DNA of 64,000 nucleotides from Desulfurobacteriaceae bacterium (GTDB taxonomy: Bacteria; Aquificota; Aquificia; Desulfurobacteriales; Desulfurobacteriaceae). A program made the translations under genes and the position numbers. Shown here one piece after another: positions 1 to 7,491 of this stretch (position 1 is its first letter; each line of letters starts with the position of its first letter). The notes under the pieces are model-generated. The model saw nothing but the letters and a program-made list of their open reading frames with translations. It did no database searches and was not told the DNA's origin. The stretch covers positions 1 to 64,000 of the forward strand of contig JALSNF010000045.1 of the NCBI GenBank assembly GCA_026987115.1, read 5' to 3'.

Positions 1-879
1 AAGAAGAAAAAAGACGTTTTTCCCGTCCTGATACGATTTTTTCAAAGGCAGCATAAAGAGAACTGGAGCGATTTAGAAACAGCTCTTGGAATCAGTCAGT
101 TAATAGAAAGTGAAAAACTCATAAGGAGAGGTTTAAAGTCAAAAGGAAGAAAACTAAGAGCAGAGGGAATAGACAGAATTCTAAAAGCTGCATATTCAGG
201 GAACGCAAAGGCCCTCTATTATTTAGGAATAATCTACCCAACAATTGAAAAGAACTTTAAGAGGGCAAGTGAAGAAAGTGAGCTGTTAATAGGAGAAGCC
301 GCTCTCCTCAATAACGAAAATGCCCAATATGCCTTATATATAATTAAAACTATAAAAGGAGAAAGTAGAAAGAAAATGAATGAAATTTTAAGCAAAGCAA
401 TTCAGCGATTGTTAGAAGGAAAACTCGTAGGATACGGACATTCTTATAAACTAGCTTTAAATAAAGCACACATTTTAGCTATCAAGAAGAGATTTAATGG
501 GGATTTATACTCTTACATAGAAAAAAGAATAGATAAAATCACTAGAGTTGGTTATTTGTCAAAACTTAGAAGACTTAAGAGAAGAATTAAAACAAAAAAC
601 AAGAGATTTTACAAGTTCTTTTCTTGGGAAAAGAAGTTCATTCATAAATATAAGGAAGTCGTACAAGAGTTTCCCAATTTATCTCTACTTTTAAACAAGG
701 AAGAAAGGTTAGAAAAGCTCAATAAAGAATGGTATCTACTCCACAAAAAAGAGGACTTCAACATAATTCAAAAAACAGCTAAAGAAATACTAGACAAGTA
801 CAATCAACTTCAAAAGAAAGGCTGGCAAATAAACATAAAAAAGGAGATAAAGAGGTATAAAGATGCTATATCCCAGTAA
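1..879 (+). CDS. Sel1-like protein, 5' end outside window
   Basis: The frame is open from base 1 to the TAA at 877-879, so the gene begins before the window; the ATG at 376 is only an internal methionine. The visible 292 residues include one Sel1/TPR-like unit near residues 64-75 (AAYSGNAKALYYLGIIYP). The C-terminal half is very basic and helical, rich in Lys, Arg and Tyr, with no recognisable catalytic motif. Its stop overlaps the start of the AlgE-like gene by 17 bases, so it probably belongs to the same polysaccharide operon. By position it could be a second periplasmic scaffold of the AlgK kind, but no function can be assigned. Base use is strongly A+T-rich. Confidence 0.75.
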   Translation, partial: KKKKDVFPVLIRFFQRQHKENWSDLETALGISQLIESEKLIRRGLKSKGRKLRAEGIDRILKAAYSGNAKALYYLGIIYPTIEKNFKRASEESELLIGEAALLNNENAQYALYIIKTIKGESRKKMNEILSKAIQRLLEGKLVGYGHSYKLALNKAHILAIKKRFNGDLYSYIEKRIDKITRVGYLSKLRRLKRRIKTKNKRFYKFFSWEKKFIHKYKEVVQEFPNLSLLLNKEERLEKLNKEWYLLHKKEDFNIIQKTAKEILDKYNQLQKKGWQINIKKEIKRYKDAISQ

Positions 880-2635
880 ATTTAAAACCTTAACTTTACT
901 GTTTATTTGCTTATTACTGACTTCAGCGGTATCTTACGGAAAAGACAAAGAGTTCTATTGTATTCAGATGTCATCAAGTTTCAGTCTTAAAGGACTTAGG
1001 AAGAAATGGCTAAAGGTTAATAAAACTCTTCCACAAGCTCGGGTAGAGTACATAAACGGCTTATACACGTTAAGGGTAGGGTTTTGGGAAAACTTCAGAG
1101 ACGCCCAAAGATTCTTAGACAAAGCAAGGAAATTCAACGAAACCGCCTTTATAAGGAAGTGTTTATACAAGCCTTCCAGATGGATATACCCAAAACAGAG
1201 TAGAGAAGTTAAGGAAAAGGAGAAAAAAGAAGTTAAACAAACCTTAAAGCTTCCTGACTGGGACAAAGAATTTGAAGAAGTTAAGAACTCAGTAAGACCA
1301 AACATAGAAGTTAACACTATAAAGATAGAAGAGAAGACTAGCAAAGAGAAGGAAAAAGAAGAAAACCAGGAAACTAAGAACTTTCTAAGCGAAAATTACT
1401 TATTTTTAAATAACTACTGGATATTAGGTCAAAAGTGCAATAACTGCTATTTAAGAGAAACAGATTTTATACCGAAGTTTGGAATAAGGTTTTTATGGGG
1501 TATAGGAGAGAAAGTAAGCTTGTGGGGAGATATTTATGGCAGGCTTTCCTATCAGAAGTTTTCACAGACTTCAAGGAAAAGGGGATACCTTGGTATTAGA
1601 TATCTATACTTAAGCACTGAAAGTCTAGAAGATATAAAGCAGAAGTACCCAGGATTTTACTTAAAATTAGGTAGAATACCTTTAATTGATAGCGAGGCCT
1701 TCTGGTACTATAATTTCCTTGACGGAATAGAAGGAAGATACAGAAGTTCCCTCTTAAAAGGTTATCTCTTTTTAGGAAAGAGGTTAAGGGATTCAAGAGT
1801 AAATGCCCTTGAAGAAAATATAAACCTAAGGAACTTTAGGTATTTAATTGCTAGACTAGATTACCAATACAGATACAACCACCATTTAGGCCTCTTTTTC
1901 CTTAAGGAATATTACCCTTATTCCCCTAAAGTAGGCTACAAGTACAGCGTATTAAAGGGTCTTAGAAGGAAAACCAATTTAAACTGGATAGCTTTAAGAT
2001 TAAACGGAAAAAACGAGCGTGGACTCAACTACTGGTTTAACTTGGGCTTTATGTGGGGGAAGAGGGATTTAGTTAACTCAAGAACCTTAGACTGTTCAGC
2101 AGATAGAGTAGTAGAAAGCGTTAAAAATAAAAAGAGGAGAGGGTGGGGACTTGACGTTGGATTAAAGGAAAGGTATGAAAAAAGCGGTTTAGGGATAAGA
2201 ATAGCTTTAGGAAGTGGAAGTTCAAGTGGAGACAGGGACTTTAAACTCCCTAAAATCTCTTCAAGAATGGATAGGTTATTTGGCCCAAACAGGGTAAGAT
2301 ATTACGGAGAACTGGCAAATCCTCAGCTTACAAACATTGGAATTATTTCTCTCTTTGGAGGCTATAAACTCTCAGAGGAAAATTGGCTTGAAGCTAACTT
2401 TATCAACTATTCACTACTAAACAAAAACGGAACCTCTCCTTTATCTAGGTTTTTCTGTAATCCAACTTCAAAATACTTGGGCTGGGAGCTTGACCTAATG
2501 CTTGACGGTCAGATTAGAAGACAAGACGATAAGTGGAGATATCTGATAATAGGTAGCCTCTTTAAAAGAGCAGGAAAAAACGCAGAAAATAGGTTTAGCA
2601 AAGCCTTATTAATAAGAATAAAGAGGTACTGGTAA
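863..2635 (+). CDS. SPOR domain fused to AlgE-like outer-membrane exporter
   Basis: 590 residues. Residues 1-26 form a signal peptide. Residues about 28-105 resemble a SPOR (peptidoglycan-binding) domain, followed by a charged linker to about 170. The rest is a beta-barrel that matches the alginate-export family AlgE: LGRIPL near 268, a Gly/Ser/Asp loop GSGSSSGDRDF near 450, RYYGELANPQLTN near 480 and LGWELDLML near 545. These correspond to conserved AlgE segments (arginine-lined pore and RYYGEL motif). AlgE carries anionic exopolysaccharide through the outer membrane. The next gene is an AlgK-like lipoprotein, the usual partner, and the stop overlaps its ATG. A SPOR extension is not part of classical Pseudomonas AlgE. 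The polymer itself is unknown. Confidence 0.85.
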   Translation: MLYPSKFKTLTLLFICLLLTSAVSYGKDKEFYCIQMSSSFSLKGLRKKWLKVNKTLPQARVEYINGLYTLRVGFWENFRDAQRFLDKARKFNETAFIRKCLYKPSRWIYPKQSREVKEKEKKEVKQTLKLPDWDKEFEEVKNSVRPNIEVNTIKIEEKTSKEKEKEENQETKNFLSENYLFLNNYWILGQKCNNCYLRETDFIPKFGIRFLWGIGEKVSLWGDIYGRLSYQKFSQTSRKRGYLGIRYLYLSTESLEDIKQKYPGFYLKLGRIPLIDSEAFWYYNFLDGIEGRYRSSLLKGYLFLGKRLRDSRVNALEENINLRNFRYLIARLDYQYRYNHHLGLFFLKEYYPYSPKVGYKYSVLKGLRRKTNLNWIALRLNGKNERGLNYWFNLGFMWGKRDLVNSRTLDCSADRVVESVKNKKRRGWGLDVGLKERYEKSGLGIRIALGSGSSSGDRDFKLPKISSRMDRLFGPNRVRYYGELANPQLTNIGIISLFGGYKLSEENWLEANFINYSLLNKNGTSPLSRFFCNPTSKYLGWELDLMLDGQIRRQDDKWRYLIIGSLFKRAGKNAENRFSKALLIRIKRYW

Positions 2636-4716
2636 TGTTGAGAAAAGGACTCTCAGGAGTTGTCCTATCTCTCTTTCTTTTTTCCTGCGCAGACATAAAC
2701 TTTGCAAAGAAGTTATATTCAGAGGGAAAGTTTAAAGAAGCGAAGGAAGAACTTAAACCTCTTGCAGAAAAAGGATTCCCTCAAGCTTACTATCTCTTAG
2801 GTAAAATCTACGCTCAAGAGAAACAGTACTTAAAAGCCGAGGAATACTTAAAAAAAGCTTTTAATCAAGGAATTAAAAGGGCTGCCATAGATTTAGGCAT
2901 ACTCTACTATAAAATAGGAAAACCAAAGGAAGCCCTTAAATGGCTGGAAATAGCAAAGGAAAGTGGAGATGCCACTGCAGGCAGGCTAGAGGCATTAATT
3001 TCCTTAAAGTCGGGTTTAATAAGAGAAAAAGAGATAAAGAGGCTGGAAAAGTTAGCGTTAAACGATTCTGAAATAGCAGAAAGCTTAGGAGATTATTTCT
3101 CAAGGAGAAACGACATTCAGAGAGCCATTCATTTTTATAAATTGAGCCTCTCTTTAGGGAATAAAAAAGCTGCAGTAAAGCTGGCAAAACTATTCCTAAA
3201 GGAAGGAAAGTTTAAAGAGGTATTAAAATTGCTCCTTCCTATCTACGAAAAAACAAAAGACCAAGAAATAGCGCTTCTAATAGGGAAAACGTATGAAAGG
3301 TGGGCCAACTCACTAAAGGAAAAAGAGTGTTATCTATTAAAAGTTAAATCTTTAAAAGAATACTTTAAACATAAACTCTCCCTTAAAGAGAAAAAAGCAA
3401 TCCTATATAGGAAAGCTTTAGATTGGTACTTGAAAGTAAAAACTCCTGAGGGAATCTATTTGACCAAGAGGTTGGAGTGGAAGCTTAAAGGGAATAGATG
3501 CGGGGAATTTCAAGTAATAGCCTCATTTGCAAAAAGGGGTGTAAAGGAAGCAATTTCAGACCTACAGAATCTTTATTACTCGGGAATGTGCAGCAGCTAC
3601 GGAAGTAGGGTTTCCGTAGAAAACAACGCCTACTTGCAGGGTTTAAAAGGTAAAGCAACAGAGACGACCACAGAAGCACAACTTTTATACAGGAGAGCTC
3701 TCGGACTTGTTAACATAAATAGGCAGGAGGCTATTGAGCTTTTAAAGAAAGCCTGTCAATACGGCTATACCCCTGCAGAACTGGAGCTGGCTTTCTTAGA
3801 ATTTAGAGAAAATCCTAAGCTATTTGGAGGTATTATCTACTACTATGCAAAGGAGAAAAGAGTTCCGAGGGCAATGTACCTTTTAGCTTTCATATACTTA
3901 AACTACGGAGAAAAGACAAAAGCCCTATATTGGCTTGAAAGAGCAGCTGATTTAAGGTACATCCCTGCAGTTAGGGAATACGTTAGAATTTTACTTAAAG
4001 AGGGTAAATTTAATAAAGCCATAAGAATTTTAAGTAAATATGCAAAAGACAAGTACTGCTTTGCCTTCGTTTTATTGGGAGAGATTTACGAAGGGGAATA
4101 TTCCGGTTTTAAAGATGTCAGCTTAAAGGAAGCTATAAAGTTTTATAAACTGGGAACCGTTAACGAGTGCCCTGAGGCCTACTACAGATTGGCATATTTG
4201 TATTTTAATCTTGGTGAAATTAAGGAGGCCGAAAAGTACGCTTTAAAATATGTCTTAATAAGAAAGGAGCAGGCTAAAGGATACTTATTACTAACCAAGA
4301 TATATTTAGAGTTGGGGGAAAAGGGGAAAGCGGCTAAAGCACTTGAAAGAGCTATAGAAATCGGCTACAGACCTTCTCCCTCCCTCTTATTGTCCCTCAT
4401 CCCATACCTTAAAACGGAAGTCCTATTAAGCAGGAAATCTATTCCATCTTTACTAGTGCTTGCAGCTACGAAGTTTCCCAACTTGTTAAACGATAAAGAG
4501 AGGATTTGCTTTTTAAAGATTGGGGTAGAGGAAGAAGTCCCCGGAAGCCCTATATCTTTGCTTAAGACGGCATCCGTTCTTGAAAACGACGGTAAGTCTT
4601 ACGTTGTAATTAGAGCCTTAAGGAAAGGAGGATGTAGAGAAATAAGGGAAAACTTAAAAGAAAGAGCAGCGGAGCTCTTAAAGGAAATTAAGAGCTCCTA
4701 CCGTAATCATCACTAA
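2635..4716 (+). CDS. AlgK-like Sel1/TPR repeat lipoprotein
   Basis: 693 residues. The N-terminus is a lipoprotein signal with lipobox LFSC (Cys18), followed by repeated Sel1/TPR units of the form A..LG..Y....Y.KA..Y..KA through most of the chain. In alginate systems the lipoprotein AlgK is built of such repeats and docks the periplasmic complex on AlgE; this gene follows an AlgE-like gene directly (ATG overlaps its stop), so the same role is inferred. It is longer than Pseudomonas AlgK (about 475 residues), mostly because of extra repeats. Its 3' end overlaps the convergent algA by 29 bases. Another outer-membrane scaffold role cannot be excluded. Confidence 0.8.
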   Translation: MLRKGLSGVVLSLFLFSCADINFAKKLYSEGKFKEAKEELKPLAEKGFPQAYYLLGKIYAQEKQYLKAEEYLKKAFNQGIKRAAIDLGILYYKIGKPKEALKWLEIAKESGDATAGRLEALISLKSGLIREKEIKRLEKLALNDSEIAESLGDYFSRRNDIQRAIHFYKLSLSLGNKKAAVKLAKLFLKEGKFKEVLKLLLPIYEKTKDQEIALLIGKTYERWANSLKEKECYLLKVKSLKEYFKHKLSLKEKKAILYRKALDWYLKVKTPEGIYLTKRLEWKLKGNRCGEFQVIASFAKRGVKEAISDLQNLYYSGMCSSYGSRVSVENNAYLQGLKGKATETTTEAQLLYRRALGLVNINRQEAIELLKKACQYGYTPAELELAFLEFRENPKLFGGIIYYYAKEKRVPRAMYLLAFIYLNYGEKTKALYWLERAADLRYIPAVREYVRILLKEGKFNKAIRILSKYAKDKYCFAFVLLGEIYEGEYSGFKDVSLKEAIKFYKLGTVNECPEAYYRLAYLYFNLGEIKEAEKYALKYVLIRKEQAKGYLLLTKIYLELGEKGKAAKALERAIEIGYRPSPSLLLSLIPYLKTEVLLSRKSIPSLLVLAATKFPNLLNDKERICFLKIGVEEEVPGSPISLLKTASVLENDGKSYVVIRALRKGGCREIRENLKERAAELLKEIKSSYRNHH

Positions 4717-6097
4717 ACCTTACTATATCGTCTTCTTCAAGGTAATTCCCAACTTGAACTTCTATAACTTCAAGGGGGATTTTACCTGGGTTCTCAAGCC
4801 TGTGTTTAGAAGTTTTAGGTATGAAAATGCTTTCATTCTCATGAACAAAGAACTCTTCACCGTCTAAGATTACCTTCGCTGTCCCTTTAACAACAACCCA
4901 GTGCTCGCTTCTGTGGTAGTGCATTTGGTAGCTTAGCCTTCCGCCAGGCTTAACGAGTATTTTCTTAATCTTATACCCTTCTCCCTTTCCAAGCTCTACA
5001 AAGTAGCCCCACGGCCTAAAGACCTTTGGGCTCGTTAAAACGTACTTTTTAAACTCTGGGAGCTCTTTTAAAGCCTTAACGACCTCTTTTACCTTCTGGG
5101 AATCCCCTCTCTTAACTAGCAAAATCACATCTCCAGACTCAACAGCGATAATATCCTTTAAGCCAACGGCAACTATTAACCTGTCAAGTTCATCTTTCCT
5201 GTTAACTACTAAAGAAGATTCCACATCCTTTAAGTAAACGGTACCGCTCACAACATTTCCCTCTTCAGTCTTTGAAGAGAGCTCATAAACAGCATCCCAA
5301 GAGCCAACGTCAGACCAGGTAAAGCTACAGGGTATAACCGCTGCCCTTTCGGTCTTCTCCATTAAAGCGTAATCAATAGAAATTGAAGGCAAGGAGGCAA
5401 AAGACTCAACTACTTTATCAAGGGGAAGCTCAAAGATAGTAGAGTAAATCTCAGGAGCATGAAGCTTAAGCTCTTCCTTAAAAACGTCAATTCTAAAGGC
5501 AAACATCCCAGAGTTCCACAAGAACCTTTCAGTTTCTAAATACTCAACTGCCTTCTCCAAGCTGGGCTTTTCTTTAAATTGACTAACTTTAAAAACTCCG
5601 TCTAATACCTCTTCCCCCACCTCTATGTAGCCGTAGCCCGTCTCAGGCTTTGTAGGTCTTATCCCGAAAGTAAGTATAAATCCTTTATTAGCAGCAACTT
5701 TTATAAGAGGAGTTAGCTCCTTAATAGCCTTTTCTGGAGTTATGTAGTGGTCTGAAGGAGCTATAAAAACTGTGGAATCTTCACTGGCACCAAGCTCAAG
5801 TAAATTACGAACGGCAAAAGCTATCGCAGGAGCAGTGTCCCTCCCCATAGGTTCACAGATAACATCAACCTTACCCTTAAGGCCAAGAGCTTCAATTTGG
5901 TCAAGAATCAAGAACTTATAATCCTTCCTCGTTGACACGAGAACCCTTTCGTCTCTTTCTAAAGGAAGGAACCTTTTAATTGTCTTCTGGAAAAGCGAGC
6001 TACTTCCAAAGAGCTTTACAAACTGTTTAGGGTAGCTCTCCCTTGAAACGGGAAATAAACGGGTCCCACTACCACCTGCTAGCACTATATAATACAT
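4688..6097 (-). CDS. algA: Mannose-1-phosphate guanylyltransferase / mannose-6-phosphate isomerase
   Basis: 469 residues, full length for the bifunctional type II PMI-GMP family. The N-terminal nucleotidyltransferase has GGSGTRLFPVSRESYPKQF at residues 8-26, the DHY motif, FKEKP and WNSGMF. The C-terminal cupin isomerase domain has QMHYHRSEHW near 387. The enzyme isomerises fructose-6-P to mannose-6-P and, after phosphomannomutase, makes GDP-mannose, a precursor of mannose or mannuronate polymers. It converges on the AlgE/AlgK-like genes, which supports a shared exopolysaccharide role, although it could also serve LPS. It is divergent from murC across a 53-bp gap. Confidence 0.93.
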   Translation of the reverse strand: MYYIVLAGGSGTRLFPVSRESYPKQFVKLFGSSSLFQKTIKRFLPLERDERVLVSTRKDYKFLILDQIEALGLKGKVDVICEPMGRDTAPAIAFAVRNLLELGASEDSTVFIAPSDHYITPEKAIKELTPLIKVAANKGFILTFGIRPTKPETGYGYIEVGEEVLDGVFKVSQFKEKPSLEKAVEYLETERFLWNSGMFAFRIDVFKEELKLHAPEIYSTIFELPLDKVVESFASLPSISIDYALMEKTERAAVIPCSFTWSDVGSWDAVYELSSKTEEGNVVSGTVYLKDVESSLVVNRKDELDRLIVAVGLKDIIAVESGDVILLVKRGDSQKVKEVVKALKELPEFKKYVLTSPKVFRPWGYFVELGKGEGYKIKKILVKPGGRLSYQMHYHRSEHWVVVKGTAKVILDGEEFFVHENESIFIPKTSKHRLENPGKIPLEVIEVQVGNYLEEDDIVRFSDDYGRSS

Positions 6098-6150
6098 TAG
6101 TCCTCCCTTACGGCGTTTTTTTGTAGATTTTACAAAATAAAGGAGGGAAA

Positions 6151-7491
6151 TTGAGGGTTCACATCGTAGGGATAGGCGGAATAGGTATGTCTGGAATTGC
6201 CCTTATACTAAAAGAAAAGGGATATGAAGTTCAAGGTTCGGACATTAAAGAGAGTTTTATGGTTAAAAGACTTAGAGAAAAGGGTATTAAGGTTTTTATT
6301 GGCCACAGAAGAGAAAATGTAGAAGGAGCGGACGTCATAACACACTCTTCAGCGGTAAAGGAGGACAATCCAGAGATAATAAGAGCAAAGGAGTTAAAAA
6401 TCCCCGTTATTCCAAGGAGCGATGTCTTAGCAGATATTATGAAGATGAAAGAGAGCATAGCGGTTGCAGGAAGCCACGGGAAGACAACGACAAGTTCAAT
6501 GGTATCAAGTATTTTACATAAATGCGGCTTAAAGCCCACCATTTTAGTCGGAGGAAGTCTTTCTTTCTTAGGAGGTTATAACGCCATTGAAGGAGAAGGA
6601 AAGTGGATTGTTGCAGAGGCAGACGAGAGCGACGGAACTTTCCTTAAGTTAAACCCAACTTTTTCAATAATAACCAACATAGATACAGACCACCTTGACT
6701 TTTACGGCTCTATAGACAGGCTCAAAAACGCATTTCTTGAGTTTGCAAACAGGACCTCTTTTTACGGTAAGGTCTTTGTCTGCGGAGAGTGTAAAAATCT
6801 AGAAAAACTCTACGGGAAAATATACAAAAGGAAGGCAAGCTACGGCTTAAGGGAGAAGTGGGACTTTTACGCAAAAGACATATCTACTTTAGGGTTTGGA
6901 AGCCTATTTAATGTCTTTTACAAAGGAGATAGGTTAGGAAGGGTTAAGCTCAACATACCTGGCATTCACAACGTCTTAAACGCACTGGGAGCAGTAGCAG
7001 TTTCACTAGAAGTAGGAATTCCCTTTAAAGAGATAAGCGAGAAGCTGGAAGAGTTTAGAAACGCCAAAAGGAGAATGGAGTTTAAAGGAAGCTTTAAAGG
7101 AATCTCTTTTTTTGACGACTACGCCCACCACCCAACGGAAATAGAAGCATCTTACAGGGCGATTAAGGAGGCTTTTCCAGAAAGGAGGGTAATTGTAGTC
7201 TTTCAGCCTCACCGCTACTCAAGGACTAAACTTTTGTGGAACGACTTTGTTAGAGTATTAAAAGGTATAGACAACTTATACTTGTGTGAAATATACCCTG
7301 CAGGGGAGAAGAACACAGAGGGTATAAGCGGAAGAGAGCTTGCAAAAGAGTGTGGAGCTCCTTTCCTCCCCACCTTAGAAGAAGTCGCAAAAGAGCTAAG
7401 AAAAGAGTTGAAAATGGGAGACATCGTTTTAACCTTAGGAGCAGGAGACATCACTAAGCTATTTAACATCTTTCTGGAGAGAGAAAAGTGA
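6151..7491 (+). CDS. murC: UDP-N-acetylmuramate--L-alanine ligase
   Basis: 446 residues, the usual MurC length. It adds L-Ala to UDP-MurNAc in the cytoplasm, the first peptide step of peptidoglycan synthesis. The N-terminal Rossmann motif GIGGIGMSGIA is at about residues 7-17, the ATP-binding GSHGKTTT near 107, EADESDGTF in the central domain, and FDDYAHHPTE with HRYSRT in the C-terminal part; all are Mur ligase hallmarks. The TTG start at 6151 is chosen because AGGAGGG lies just upstream. No other dcw-cluster gene is next to it; polA follows with an overlapping start. Confidence 0.96.
   Translation: MRVHIVGIGGIGMSGIALILKEKGYEVQGSDIKESFMVKRLREKGIKVFIGHRRENVEGADVITHSSAVKEDNPEIIRAKELKIPVIPRSDVLADIMKMKESIAVAGSHGKTTTSSMVSSILHKCGLKPTILVGGSLSFLGGYNAIEGEGKWIVAEADESDGTFLKLNPTFSIITNIDTDHLDFYGSIDRLKNAFLEFANRTSFYGKVFVCGECKNLEKLYGKIYKRKASYGLREKWDFYAKDISTLGFGSLFNVFYKGDRLGRVKLNIPGIHNVLNALGAVAVSLEVGIPFKEISEKLEEFRNAKRRMEFKGSFKGISFFDDYAHHPTEIEASYRAIKEAFPERRVIVVFQPHRYSRTKLLWNDFVRVLKGIDNLYLCEIYPAGEKNTEGISGRELAKECGAPFLPTLEEVAKELRKELKMGDIVLTLGAGDITKLFNIFLEREK

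Noticed and set aside
376..879. A complete 167-residue gene starting at the ATG at 376
   Set aside because: The same frame is open back to base 1 and reads as coherent protein with a Sel1 unit, so this ATG is internal to a 5'-truncated gene.
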